A program made the position numbers and the translations under genes. The notes beneath the pieces are model-generated. The model made no database searches. It was given only the letters and a program-made list of their open reading frames with translations, and had not been told where the DNA came from. DNA of 64,000 nucleotides from Cruorifilaria tuberocauda (taxonomy: Eukaryota; Nematoda; Chromadorea; Rhabditida; Onchocercidae). The stretch covers positions 1 through 64,000 of the forward strand of contig JABVXU010000050.1 in the NCBI GenBank assembly GCA_013365365.1. The letters are read 5' to 3'. Shown here one piece after another: positions 21,727-34,390 of this stretch (the first letter of the stretch is position 1; each line of letters opens with the position of its first letter).

Positions 21727-24700
21727 AAATGTTTTTTTTCAGGTTAACTGTTAGCACATTATATTAGTAGTTTTTTTGTTCGTTTGGTTCAAGTAGATCA
21801 ATAGTTCTCATTTCCCATTTCCAAGTCTATCCGCTTTTGATGTGCAGTGTTTGATGTTTCAAAAATTATTAATCTTAGCTTTAAAATACTCCACAGCTTT
21901 TTGAGTGGAAAGCTACTGAATTTTCGCTATTGTATTTTTAAATTTTGTAAGTTATGAGTTTCTCTTGATAAAAATTTAAAAATACACTTTTATTTTTGCA
22001 GTTTTTCTCGTTTATAATATTTATTTCCTTCTTTCACAACATGTGTAGTTTCGAAGCATCTGCAATCCCATACCTTTTTCTTTCTTTCGCAAAGGAAATA
22101 CATAAGTCGAGACAAGGATTTTCCTGATCATTCAAATATATGCGATATTTTTTCGGAAATATTATCTAATTGCAGCCATTTCTCAAACAGAATTTAGAAA
22201 TTTTTTATAGCACTTCAAACCTTGCATATAATTATTTTTATCAATAACTAACTTTTTTTTGAATTTGGTACATCATTGACGGTAATTGTATTGCCAATTC
22301 GGTTAAGGCTATAATCTAGTATCATTTAATCATCGTCAACCGTATCTTGTAATATACTGTATAGTCTACATATTACTAATATTTATGAATTTCGAAAAGA
22401 TAAGTTGAAGATGTTAATAATTGTTTGATTCTCTTTCATGTTCTTTTTATTTTTGCTTTCGATCAAACTCTGTTAAAGTTTCGAAAAATCAGTTGAACAG
22501 TCCTTTTCGAAATCATAACTTTTGCGAAGTTTTTTTCTTTATCTGTTCTTAGCAACGTTACTTATTTTGTCGTTTAGTGTTCAAAATTATTAGCAACTAG
22601 TATTCTTTCGCTGTGTTTCATATTTCATTGATATTAATTCCGTGTTTTTAATTAATAAAATCTTATTTCATCGGCTTGTCTGATTTATCAGCAGCCGTAT
22701 AAGAGTAAAGAGGCCAAAATCCTTCTGAAACCTAGCAATGCTTCTATAAAGTAATCAGTAGTAGATTTAATAGTGGTCGAGTTAATCTGACTTAATGGGA
22801 TTATAGGAATGAATCGTTTAGGACTACTAAAGCAACTTTTGTTGTGAAAGTTTTGGATTTGAGCTTGATTCACAGGCAAAATTTTCTTGAGGGTTTTTTC
22901 TCGTATTGAAGACTGAGTTTGTCGCTCCTACAATCGAATTTCGTACAATTGAGTAAAATTGAACTCCCTGCTGATCATACAAGTCGACAAAAAGCATTCC
23001 AAACTGATAATAATAACAATATCAAGAAGAGTCACCGCGACCTTAATCAATAGCTACGCCTTGAATAACCCTTTGCATAATTGTAAATCACCTCCTGATC
23101 TAGGTCAACAATATACTCTCGATAAACTTTTCTACAATTATAAACAATAAACTCACAAAAGCCCTTAGCAAAACCTTGGGCGGCAGTTATACAATACTCT
23201 CACAAAATGGAAAGTAGCAATCTTTATACTGAAAATATATAAACTACCGACAACATTATTTCGGTTTTTCTGAGAACTGTGATTTAAGGTATTCAATACA
23301 TTGTAGTTATTCTTCTACATAATAATGTTCTCCTTAAAACTTTTCAAGCTGCAGCTGTCATTCGAAGTAGTGGAGGATAGTTTCGTATATATATAAAATC
23401 TATTCAATGCAGTGCCGAATTAATTGTAGGAGGAACCTTGATAACATTTTTTGAAAACTATCACGTATACTTGAGAAATGAGCACAGCCTAATTCTGTAA
23501 GGTGATATAATTTATGAAGTTCCCTAAGCTGTTTGTATTTTCCTTATATTTCTGGAATGCTGTAAATATTAATTTTTCTGAATAAGAATGTATAGATTTT
23601 AAAATAATGCAATGGGAATGTATAATATATCTTATAGTTGATTGTAGTTAATTATGTATCTTACAGTTAATTCCGGCAAGCAGTCCAGATTTCAAGGATA
23701 AATTAATCTGGGAATATTTCTTACTCCTTCGCAGCAAATTTTTTATAAATTTTATTGAAATTATATCCATAATTAATTATATCCATTTTATGAAATTATA
23801 TCCAAATTATATCCATAATTTGTGCTCAAGTTGAAATTGAAGGTGATGCTGATCAGTGTTCAGCTGAAGTCAAAACCATCGGAAGCATTTGTATATTTTT
23901 TTTAATAAATTATTGAAGTTGCAATTTCTCTTTTTATCCAGTTCATAGCTCATGCAAGTAAACCTGTGTAAAAATACATGAATTATTCCTCAAAATAATC
24001 GCTGCCTATGACATTATGTTTAAATCATACCAAAAATCCTGGAAAATAGTAGAAAAAGGAGGAGATAGTTAATAATTCCTATTTCGCAAGCTAATTACAG
24101 ATAATAAATAATAAAAGTTATACATTGTATAAAATTTACACTGTAGTATATTTATATAACTATATTATAATAATAGTGAGTGGATAATTGATCCAGTCTT
24201 CTTTCCTATTGTTAAATTTTACATTGCTTACTTATTATACGACAAACAAGATTTTATCAAATGAACTTCTGAACTAATTAACATTTCTCTTCTTAGACTG
24301 GTAATGCAAAAAACTGCTACTTAATTTTGTACATGGAATTTGTAACTTGGATTAACCAATCGTTGAACTGATTTTTCATCTGGAGTGTATAAATTCACAC
24401 ATAAATGTTGTGTGATAGACCGCTTGTTTTTTTGCACAAATGTAAGTTTTCTGTAAATAAATTTAAATTTTGTCCTGAATCTGTCTTATAGAAGTCAGAT
24501 TCCCACATTTGAAATATTTCAGTTCCTGCGAATTTCACATTTCCTCGTTAAAAGCATCTATTTTTTAAAAAAGTAATTCAGAGCTAAAAATAATTCGCAA
24601 GGTTCTATGGTACGTTTCAGAGACAGCAAGATTATATGATAATTTAAAATTGTACTGCAGAATCTACTGATATTGCATCAACAACCATAACATTCCGCTG

Positions 24701-25340
24701 TTTTCAAAACTTTAATTTTTGATGATGTCATCAAAAAGTTGCCATCACTTTACACAATATTCGCTATGTTTCAGATCATCAAACTTTTTTATCTCACCGT
24801 CTTTAATTCTGCAAAAATTAAGAGCATTGTTATGGATCACATGTTTGAACAACCGGTTAAAATCAGCTATCAATTAATGAAGCACTTGTTAATGCTTATT
24901 CGTTTTCCATATTTTATGTCTAAAATGTTTTTTATGATTCCAACTTTATCACTACAAGTATTATCATTTTTCAGTATTAATTATTGTAAAGAATGATTAT
25001 GCCACACGGTGTTAGAACCCTATATTGCATCATGAACTGCTCAAGTATTAAGAGAAGGGAATAAAATTATTACTTTCATTTCCATCAAACATTATTTGTT
25101 TTAATTTAGGAGGACTTTTCGTCACCGACGAAATTACTCTCAACAATCTTCTTTATTACTCTTGAGGCATTAATACCTACAAAACGAAAAATGTTCGAAA
25201 CAAAAAATAATTTAGTTTGTATATTCAACTTCCTAGATATCATGGTTTATCCCTCCATGTTAAAATTAATAGGAAAAAATTAAATCATTTGGAATTATTT
25301 TAGATGTTAAATGAAAATGATTGGTTGAGGCAAGCAAGAT
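21727..25340. other. 3.6-kb AT-rich gap after phosphatidylinositol synthase
   Basis: No exon with matching splice signals was found. A block of TTATATCCA repeats lies at 23757-23820. Around 22690-23220 the sequence is somewhat less AT-rich with several short open frames on both strands, none longer than 63 codons and none recognisable. No RNA gene seen. Confidence 0.5.
23757..23820. repeat. Imperfect tandem repeat of TTATATCCA
   Basis: Four copies of TTATATCCA spaced by short AT-rich linkers (AAATTATATCCATAATT-like units). Local slippage product. Confidence 0.65.
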
Positions 25341-25404
25341 TACCAATTTACATGAAACAAAAAAATACCAGAATGACTGAGACAATTGGGCATCTTCCAA
25401 AATT

Positions 25405-25585
25405 TTCCAGTAAACTGAAAAAAATATTTAAATGTGTTCTATGTGGCAAAAATTTCGCACAGTGCATGATCTGAGGAAAGATCATCTGACCCAGATAAAC
25501 AGTACAAGTATGACGTACGCGGCAAAAGATTCGATCGAACCGGTCATCTGAAGAGATAAAAACAGACGAAAGCAAGACTAAGGTA
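25405..25585 (+). pseudogene. Decayed C2H2 zinc-finger fragment
   Basis: Frame 1 reads KKIFKCVLCGKNFAQ, a clear first half of a classical zinc finger with CxxC. A frame change follows, with DLRKDHL in a second frame. A third frame then reads QYKYDVRGKRFDRTGHLKR and stops, which is a second finger whose two cysteines have become Tyr and Arg and whose next position, where His is expected, is TAA. Three frames, two lost zinc ligands and a stop show that this is a relic, not a gene. The parent family is C2H2 transcription factors; the exact parent cannot be named. Confidence 0.55.
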
Positions 25586-26780
25586 AACGAAGGTTCAACT
25601 GAAAGCTAACCCAGCATAGCTATTTTAATAAAGGAAATAATTTTCTTCTCAGAGTTATGAATATTATTTCATTTTTTATTAATTAAATTTCTAATTACGG
25701 TTGAGCAAAATTACATATTGCATCATTCACGTTATCACTTTAATTTTCATTTATGTATCATTTTAATCCCTTGTGATAGCGTTCTTTCGCTATTATTTTT
25801 TTAGTTGTACTACGAAAATATTGATAAAATATATAAATTTTTTTTATTAAACTTCCTGTTTTCTTTTGTACTGAAAATCAATTCTTAATAGTCTGAATAC
25901 TTGATTAGGCAATATTACGAAAGATTTCATTGTTTATTTTTCCTTCTCATAAACCATCTTCATTTCTATAATTCCATTAATTACTTTTTTTAATTACTAA
26001 TTATTTTGAAGATCATTATTGTATCATGAGGATTTAAGAAAAATTCCTCTAATCGTTTAATTTTAAATCTAGCAACCCATTAATGTTTGCAGTGATTTTA
26101 AATATAGTTTTAATCGAAATGAAGGTACAACAACTGTTAGGTAAAATTAATTGAGATGTATGATATAACCTATTCCTAATCCTTTTTTTACTTTTGATTT
26201 TATCAATTGAAAAAATAAAAGAAAGCTTCTTTCCTTCTTCACAATCGTCATCCACAATTTATAATTTTTAATTGCGTTATGCATGGTGATGAAGATTTTC
26301 GGATCATTAAGCCAATTTTAATGAATTACAAAATTCCATTTAATAAAATCAGTGCAACAATATGAACTCCATCATCATTCATTTCAATCTAAATTAGCGA
26401 ATTTACTAGGCATTTCGTTGTCCGAATTGCCAGTTAGACTTCACTCAGTACTTCATATTTCCATGACAAAAGTAAAACTGTTTTAAATAATTCCGCAATG
26501 TAGAAATATGGAAATCAAGTAAGGGCCATTTAATTAAATTCGAGTACCCTCAGGAAAAAAGAAATTAAATTTATTAGATCATTAAACCACATTCGCATGT
26601 ATTTCATTGGTTCTTAAAAATGAACGGTTGTAAACTGATTTCAATAATAATTGATTTTTTGAACAAATCCTTCTCATATCTGATTTCTGCTTCATTTGTT
26701 ATTTGCCATTTTTATTTGAGAAAAGTTGCTGCGATGAAATTCATCTGTTTTTTTCTGAATCAACTCGATTTTATTGTACG
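25586..26780. other. AT-rich spacer
   Basis: 1.2 kb with T-rich runs and no supported exon. Nothing else seen. Confidence 0.5.
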
Positions 26781-26883
26781 CACTGCGTTACGAGCAGGCG
26801 CACGTGGAAGCAGTAGTTGCGGAAGAAGGGAGGAAGAGTACCGCTGTGATACACTGTCCGCGTGTGTTAATAATTTATTTCAG
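26781..26883 (+). promoter_or_regulatory. GC-rich island with E-box, then splice acceptor
   Basis: A GC-rich segment (26781-26870) contains CACGTG near 26801 and stands out from its 70% AT surroundings. It ends at TTTATTTCAG (26874-26883), 29 bases before the ATG of the next gene. The acceptor suggests a spliced-leader site; the island could be a promoter or a 5' exon. Confidence 0.35.
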
Positions 26884-26912
26884 ACTTAAAAAATTGCTCT
26901 GAAGATGATGTG

Positions 26913-27180
26913 ATGGCTAATAAGAAAATGAACATAGCACAATTTTTCTTCTTCATACTGACTATGGCAGTATTTTGTTAAGGCATTAGTTAAGGCTCTG
27001 ATCACCGATTCGGCTGTGTGGCAGCCTGATCAGGAGTCTATGTTCCATTCAGCAACAATTTCCTGGCTCGTTTTAGACAGAAGTTACAGAGTAGGCAATT
27101 ATGTCACTTATCTAGAGAAAGTAATAGGGCCAGTAGTAGCTAAAATCTGTCCCGTTATTTATATAGGTTTAAAAGTATGA
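26913..27180 (+). pseudogene. Small secreted protein gene broken by one extra T (about 88 codons), unknown
   Basis: ATG at 26913 opens MANKKMNIAQFFFFILTMAV, a typical signal peptide with a basic start and hydrophobic core, then stops at TAA 26979. Shifting by one base in the TTTT run at 26973-26976 opens a long frame (VKALVKALITDSAVWQ through to TGA at 27178-27180) that is rich in ordinary protein sequence and has no other stop. The acceptor TTTATTTCAG stands 29 bases before the ATG. The simplest reading is one short secreted protein with a single-base insertion, either real or an assembly error in a homopolymer. No domain is recognised. An intron is unlikely as no GT-AG pair spans the break. 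Confidence 0.4.
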
Positions 27181-27536
27181 ATCTTAATGAACGCTCTTTT
27201 AACAATTATAAATGGAGTTTGACACTTTACTATAAACACTGAGATAACAATCAGACTGAGTATTAATTTACGGATATTTAAAAAATTTTGCTTTCAATAA
27301 ATTAATATTTCAATAAATTCCCTAGAAAAAAAACGAAAATCAGTAACGAGATAATGAGACATCTACGTGGTACGAACACGTTCTGAGGAAAGTTATCATT
27401 TTAATTTTATTTTCGTTTTTTATTTCTATCAGAGTAAAACATTTGAAAATTTTCAGAGCTTGATAAAATGTACTTTTACAGAGAGTTTAGACATGTAGAA
27501 ATGGTTCGACTCATTATGGCTATCCAACATTGACCA

Positions 27537-27771
27537 ATGACTACTTGCATGATGATAAATAAAATGAATAGACTAGCTGGAACAGTTCATAAGAGCATCT
27601 CATATCAAGCAGAAGAGCTCAATAGTGATTCTTTCTACTATCGAAGAAGCGCAGCGCAAGTTTTTTACTGACTATCAGAAGCTCCGTAGCGTCAGTTGAA
27701 AAGCTGAAGTATTTTGGTGGAGCGACAGGGATGGATAAATATATCGGCGGTTTATTTTTCACTTCATATTA
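27537..27771 (+). other. Coding-like island in two frames
   Basis: From ATG at 27537 one frame reads MTTCMMINKMNRLAGTVHKS and on for 48 codons, then stops. An overlapping frame continues past that point with VEKLKYFGGATGMDKYIGG and stops near 27771. The segment is GC-richer than its flanks. It may be a frameshifted relic, exons of a gene I cannot join, or a chance effect of base composition. Product not recognised. Confidence 0.2.
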
Positions 27772-30002
27772 AGCTTTAAATTTAAATAACCAGTAAGATT
27801 ATCAGAATTTCAAATTAGCTCGTTTGGCTATAATCTTTTGAGATCCACAGTTTGTAAAAGCCGTAATTTGAATAATGATTTGAAACTTAGAATGAAATTA
27901 CACCGATTGAATTCAGTTCGAATTTTAAATGTTTAAGCGCACAATTTCAAATTTTCAGTGCTAAAAAAAGTACCATTGCACTAAAAGCAAGAAAAATCTT
28001 CGTCTGACGAATATTCACCACTATTCATCAAAGTTTTAAATTTTGAGTTCCTCTTTATGATACAAAAATTAATTCCTCGTTTGACAATTTGAAAAGACAT
28101 CCCATACGTCAGTGCAAATGTTTCAATCCTTAATTGCTTCCATTTCCTTTTTGATATTTTGAAATTTGTTCAAGAAATAAGGCAAAAAAGTCAGCGAAAA
28201 TAGGAGAATAAAAAACAAACAGTAACAAACCAAGTTTTATCCAATTGTTATACAATAATTTGAAAAGTCATTCGTTTATTTGCCAATGATTAACGGATAC
28301 TAATTTTAGTTGAAGTTATTCGTATTTTTGCAAATAATACAATGTTTAATTTTTTTAATTGTGATCTCTACGAATTCTAGTAGTACTGAGAACAGTATAA
28401 AATTGTTGTAATCCATTATTGAAGCAACAACATTAACTTCTAACAGCTCCAAACATTTATCAGTTCGATTACAGCCAACATCTTAGATTGAGTGTAATGG
28501 TCAGAATAGTTAAATGAAGTTACATAAACACTTTATGGATCGTTTCATTGTTTTCAATCTGACTGGTAATCACCTTTTATATCATTGTATTTGTCAATAT
28601 GCATAAAAGTCACCGTATCTCAATGCTTAATGCTTATGGAATTGAGCAGAACGAGTAGAAGTTCCATGATTTCATTTATAAATGGTACGGTTCTGAGGAA
28701 CGTGATTACTTGTCGTCCTGTTGTGGTTTTGGAAGTTTTGGGAGTTTGTTCAAGCACCAAATAATTGGGTTGTTGTGGAAGTTTGTTTGAGTTGAGATTT
28801 GAGTTTGACACGAATCAACATGATGCTTTATTTTGATTATAGCAACCAGTCAAAGGGTGATTGTACTTGAGGAGTAATTTTTGGTAAGATAACGTCCATC
28901 ATAAAATCATAGAGCAGGGAGCAACTTGTACAATGGTGAGCCGGTATGGCATAAATAGTAAAGGTCATAGGATATATAACTTAATTGAAACAATTGAAAT
29001 GAGGGTTGTGTGAATGTAAGTCCTCCCATCATCTCATAAAGATGATAATGAAACTGTGGTTAAGACAGTGGTTATCAATTATCAGTTATCCCTTAAAGAT
29101 AATAATAAAATATAAACGAAGTGATAACGATTTGAGAGCATACGATGTGCTTTAGTTGAGCATATCTATGCAGAGATTCCCTAACATATAATTTTATCAT
29201 CGATGGGTTTAACGTTGATCTTTTAAGTGAATTGCATTTGACTTGTGATGGATGAATGATGAAATATGATAAATTTTATAAGAAGGTTTCTATGATGAAA
29301 TCCACAAGCTAAAGACATTGAACTTTCTTAATCTCATAATAAATGGTGAATTGTTGAGAAGAATTTAAATACTCGGTTTCCCGATAAGTCCAGCGAAGGT
29401 TTGCTTCAAGATGAAATACAAATGTATCATAAATTTTTTTATGGCATATAGATCTTCTGAAGAGAAATTTTGTGAATTCTTGAAAGCCTACAAGTTCTGT
29501 ATTATTTTTAACTGAAGAAATAATGATTCGAACTCATGAAGAAATAAAGCTTATCGTGGAAGCAAAAAAGTGTAGGAGAACGTGCAAGAAAGAGTAATAA
29601 TATATGTTGCTGTCAACTTTGAGAGCTGTCAACAAAAGCAATTTTTCGAAAAAATTTGTTGTATTTCTTATTACACCTTGTATATTGAAACAAATAAAAA
29701 ATTTATTGAAAAGAAAATAATTCGCAGGAAACAATTATTTTAGAAGCATTTATGAGGAACAGTTTGTTATTCTTTTCCATCTAATAAAATGTTTTTCATT
29801 CATAATCACTTAGTTCATATCTTTCTTTTGCTAAAATCTACTATTGAAGGAATATGAATATCTTAACAATCAATATACTTTATAACTGATATTCTCATTT
29901 CAACTCAATCATATTCCATAGAATAGAGATAGGTCCAGCAGCTGAGAAATTATAGTTTTCTCTAGTGGAGAATTGGAGCAATATTCTCATTCACCACAAG
30001 AT
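27772..30002. other. Spacer upstream of the EF-hand gene
   Basis: 2.2 kb. A minus-strand frame at 28620-28811 begins at GTG, is rich in Asn/Gln/Thr and is probably low-complexity DNA. No supported gene. The EF-hand gene promoter should lie in the last few hundred bases. Confidence 0.4.
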
Positions 30003-30003
30003 T

Positions 30004-30013
30004 TGAATTTCAG
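30004..30013 (+). promoter_or_regulatory. Likely spliced-leader acceptor of the EF-hand gene
   Basis: TGAATTTCAG ends one base before the ATG at 30015. Such tight spacing is typical of trans-spliced nematode messages; no in-frame upstream exon was found. Confidence 0.45.
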
Positions 30014-30014
30014 A

Positions 30015-32675
30015 ATGTGCGACCTAATGTTATTTATGATACTGCCTTATATGTCAGCTGGCTTTTTGAGATCCGTGGGCAGAAGTGAGTGCAAGCCAAC
30101 GCGTCCGACGCAACCGATACAACTGATACGACACATTTTTCAAGTAAATTTCCCTTTATCACACTGATCATTCAATTGGTCTATGTTTAAATAAAATTGG
30201 GACATCAAATATAAGTTTTACTTGAACACAGACAAATTTGATTTAACTTAATTAGTATTTTATTTAATCTTTTACTTTAATATTTAAGCAATGAGAATAG
30301 TCTGTATATATACATACATATAGCTAAAGATTTACGATATGTATTTTAGAAGTTATGAACTTATAAATTTACTTACATATCATTAATATAGAAACATATT
30401 CGATTAAAAATTCTATTATATTATTTTCGTATCTTTAAATATCCCGATAAGAATGACTTAAATCTTGCTTTTTTAAAAAATTCGATGACTAATTTATGCT
30501 GTGATAATGACAAAATTTATAAATAGATATTTGAGAGAATATTATCAGAAATTGTCATAAGAACCAGAGTTTAGTAAATTTATGAAATTTTCATATTAAA
30601 TTCATGAAAATTACAACGAGTTCTCATGAATTGAAAAAAAGCAGTCTCAAAATTAATCTCAAGTGACTGCATTTCTACTTTAGAATTCTCTTTTTCCACA
30701 TATTAGGCCCATTTTCTGATATCATTCTAAAGTTATTAATAAATTATTTAAGAAATAATCTCAGGAAATGGATGTCAATAGGGATAAAAGATTAGATTTA
30801 TCTGAATTTGCAAATATATCTAAATTATTGCATAAAATTGACCGAACGTTCGTACTATTAGATCAACTCAAAAGACGAGATCTGGATGGCAGTAATAACT
30901 TCAATTTCCAAGGTGATTTTATTCAACTCTGTTTCATATAATGGAAATAATGGCACGCTATTTTCATATTCCGAATACGTAGCTGCTCTAAATCTGTATA
31001 GATGTTAACGGTTTGATGATCGAGGAATATTTGAAATATTATTAAAATATTATTCCCCATTTATTAACTATTATTAACTAGCTGTTTACTTCCATAATAG
31101 ATTATTCAGAAAGCATCGATTTTCAGTTTGATTCAGAAGTTATTGGGTATCCTTTCAAACATGTAGATAATGGCATCATTTCTGAAATGAGAGATAGTTT
31201 TGAAACATTCCGTATGTTAGGTTAATCTGTCTAACTTACTAGTACTCACTCTTGACCACCTAAAAGAAACGAATTTTTATACCTGATGTGACCGTACTTT
31301 GGATGAAGCAGTTTTACCCTCTAAAATACTTCAATAAAGTTTAGCATGACGGATATTAAGAAGGACGTAATTCATTTGCAAAACGGTATTTCAAAGCAGT
31401 ATTCACATTATCATTCAAAGCACAAAACAGTATTCATTCAAATAACTGAAAGACTATTACTAATACATGTAATAGATAATTCATGCTGAATTTCCTGCTG
31501 TTGAATAAATCTAGCAAGTCAGTTTGGATAATGAATTATTCAAATGTAACTATAATGAATCTACAATTTCTCAAATTTTTTTTGCAAGGATGGAATAAAC
31601 AAGATTTTTTCCTTTTTCTATTCTACTGAAGCAGTTTTGCTTTCAGAATTTGAACGAGTAATTAGCGGTGTTATCGGTAATCTATTAGCTTCTGAAGACA
31701 TATGTGGCAGTGACGTTGAAGTTGGTAGCGATGACTATTTTCCAAATGCTATTAATGAAATGGGCAGTGAAACAGATTATGATGAAGTGGATAATGTAAA
31801 AACATATTTATTGAGCGATAAGATAACACTTGGAAAATTAAAAAAGAATATTTCAGTAAATTCAACAGTAAATTTTGCAATTTTTTAAGGAAAGTACATA
31901 AATTTTCTAATGACATCTGGAAAATACGACCTTTTCATGCCTTTTTTCTAGAAAGAAAGAAAAAGTTATGAATTCAAAGAATACATCCTCACGCCATCTT
32001 CAATTCAAATACAAACTGTCGAAGACGCTAAACAAGCACTCATTGCATATGCTAGAAATCTTAGTATTTTTAAATGCGCTGATTCAAATAACGATAATAT
32101 AGTGACATTATTGGAAGCATATGACTATTTATCCCGATATGTCAAGGTAATCAATAGTTTTCTATAAAAATCAGCTAATTTTGCGGATAGTTCAGGGACG
32201 ATAGGAAGAAAACAGTTAACAATCAATCTCACTCTCAATTCTTTCAACTTTCCATCATTTCTGAAAACCTCACCTGATTTCTGTTACAAGTCAAGGAAAA
32301 TAACAATATATTCACTAGTAACATTTTATTGACTTCCCATATATTCCTTAACTTTTATATCTGCAACTTTTCCTACAGTGTACTTTTAATAAAGCTAGAA
32401 AATGATGATTCCTTTTACAAAAAATCTTCCTTTTATTAATTACCATTAGAACTCAATTTTGATTTCGTATTTCTCATTTAATATAGTAAATTTGTCACAT
32501 ACAGGTCAATTTAAATATCTTTGATCCGTACGCTTCAATAAACATAAATTCAATAGATGTCTGGGAAGGAAGACTTCTGAATTTCCTTCAACTTTACGAA
32601 TCGCATCTGATTTCACTTTTCAATGATTTCACACTATTTAATCAATCCTTCCGGATGATTAACCGTTTGAAATAA
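30015..32675 (+). CDS. Secreted EF-hand calcium-binding protein (323 aa), nematode type
   Basis: Six exons join in phase: 30015-30143, 30765-30912, 31101-31220, 31647-31855, 31952-32146 and 32505-32675. Residues 1-20 are a signal peptide ([17 protein letters not shown]). EF-hand loop 1 is Asp46-Glu57 ([12 protein letters not shown]), loop 2 is Asp82-Asp93 ([12 protein letters not shown], split by an intron), exactly 36 residues apart as in a classical EF-hand pair. An acidic stretch follows (about residues 150-180). Loop 3 is Asp246-Glu257 ([12 protein letters not shown]), with Thr at the -Y-like position and Glu at 12. The C-terminal 56 residues are hydrophobic-polar and unfamiliar. I infer a calcium-binding secretory-pathway or extracellular protein; no closer family is recognised. 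Exon 5 ends in phase 0, and the downstream exon at 33184 also begins in phase 0, so a second 3' end is possible. Confidence 0.78.
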
Positions 32676-32947
32676 GTGGAATGAACGAATGTAAGCTATT
32701 TGCTCTTCTTCAAAATATCGAATAATTAAAATAGCTGTATATTCAACATTTCCTTTAGATACGCGTATTTCTGAAAATCCCACAAGTAAAAAAATCCTCT
32801 CGAAAGGTTACAAATTTTTGGAATTTCTTTTAACTTATCCTCAAATAATTAAAACGTAACTTCCTTCTCTCTCTTTCTCGCAATCATTGATAAGAAAAAA
32901 GGAAAAAAGTAAGAAAACATGCGATCTTGAATTATGATAGAATTACC

Positions 32948-33453
32948 ATGGAGGCAGTCTCTATAGACTTAAGTCCGTATAACCCAGCTGTTAACATCAT
33001 CGAAAATAGTCATAAAAGTTATAGAATTGTTTGACCAAAAAAACCATAAATTCTTTCTTTCGTCTATTTTAATTTTGTGAGATATCATTTTGATGATACT
33101 CTCAAATGAAATTTCATATTTTTTGGCATTTGCAAAAAATGATGCCTGAATTTTTGAAATTTAAATGATGTTCAAATTTTCAGATTCAAAATACAGTCGA
33201 ATTCTTTACTATTTTCATTGATTCGAAGCAAAGGAACGGCTACTGTCTCGATGTTCAAGGTAATAAAATAATTCAAAGCATTGATTTGGCTTCCGAAAAA
33301 TAATTCTTAGGACAACGAGTCCAAGCAGCATTTGTCATGCTAAATTTCCAGTGCAATGAAACAATTTTTTTAAGTCTAATCGCTAACCAACACGTTTATC
33401 TCACTGTAACTGATACAACTGAAATACCTTATGAAATCAATTTTCCTCCGTGA
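32948..33453 (+). CDS. Small unknown protein (99 aa) or alternative 3' exons of the EF-hand gene
   Basis: Three exons: 32948-33028, 33184-33259 and 33311-33453. The last two are strongly supported: good acceptors (ATTTTCAG, TTCTTAG), a GTAATA donor, a 51-base intron and a frame kept across it (…GYCLDVQG|QRVQAAFVMLNFQC…). The first exon, from ATG at 32948 (MEAVSIDLSPYNPAV), fits in phase 0 using donor ATT|GTTTGA, which is weaker. Alternatively exons 33184 and 33311 are reached from EF-hand exon 5, whose donor is also phase 0. The product has two cysteines, many hydrophobic beta-like stretches and ends TEIPYEINFPP. Not recognised. Confidence 0.5.
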
Positions 33454-34175
33454 ATTAAAGAAAAGCTTTATTGCAATAAAATTGAGAAATAATGTATTCC
33501 AAGGCTTGAATTTGTTGTTAAAGAAAGAAGTTATTATCATTGTAATTATTTACTCCGACTAATTAAGGAAAATGTTTACATTATCTTAAGAAATATTGGA
33601 TAAGTTTTTTTATCTGTTTGTTATTGAATACAATTGATGCATCATATATTTTTCACACTAATTGGTTGGTTAATAGATTAAAGAGTTGGATGATTGATTA
33701 TTTCTGTAATAATGTTATAATCAATACATACAAATTCTAAAATTAAAAAAAGGAAATGGAATCCTCCAAATAAATGAAGTGATGAATCTACAGTTATTTA
33801 TGATAGAATTTGAAAAAGTAGAAGTAAATGTTTCAGAAGTGTATGGGAAGCCAGGAAAATATAATTTGTTCAACTTACTGATATTATTATCACTATCCTA
33901 AATATGACTTGACAACATTTTATTTCAAATAATCATTTTAACCGTCCAAAATCATTAATCCCCTTGCCGAATGCCGTAAATTTTCGTGAAAAGTAGAAAA
34001 AATTCAATAAGAAATGTTTGCACTTCAATAATTTCAACTTTTGTCTTTGACTTCTTTAATTTCTTTTTCGTGTTATTCGAGTTTCCCGGGAAATATAATA
34101 ATTCAGAATGAATGGATAGAAATTTATCCCTGCAAAAGGCATGCTAATATTTTGAACGAATTTATAATATTTCAG

Positions 34176-34390
34176 GTCTATCAAATGTCATTCATAATAT
34201 CATTCATAGATGTACGATAATTACTCGAAGGATACAAAGTACATGCAACAAATTATGTATGCATACAGTATGCAAAGCAGTAAACCTTGACAAATTACCT
34301 GTTAATTCGGATAGTATTATTGCTCTTGCGTTGCAAACAGTGCCGAACACACATGTGATCGTTGAAGATACGGTCGGAAGAAGTATATGA
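34176..34390 (+). CDS. Terminal exon, alternative end of the preceding gene or separate gene (71 codons)
   Basis: After a good acceptor (ATAATATTTCAG, ending 34175) a frame of 71 codons runs to TGA at 34388-34390: LSNVIHNIIHRCTIITRRI, then four cysteines in a short span (STCNKLCMHTVCKAVN), then SDSIIALALQTVPNTHVIVE. It needs a phase-1 donor. The only nearby one is 33259 (CAA G|GTAATA), which normally feeds 33311. So 33311-33453 and 34176-34390 may be mutually exclusive last exons. Product unknown. Confidence 0.4.

Noticed and set aside
28620..28811. Minus-strand frame rich in Asn/Gln/Thr
   Set aside because: Starts at GTG, low-complexity beginning, no acceptor or donor in phase.
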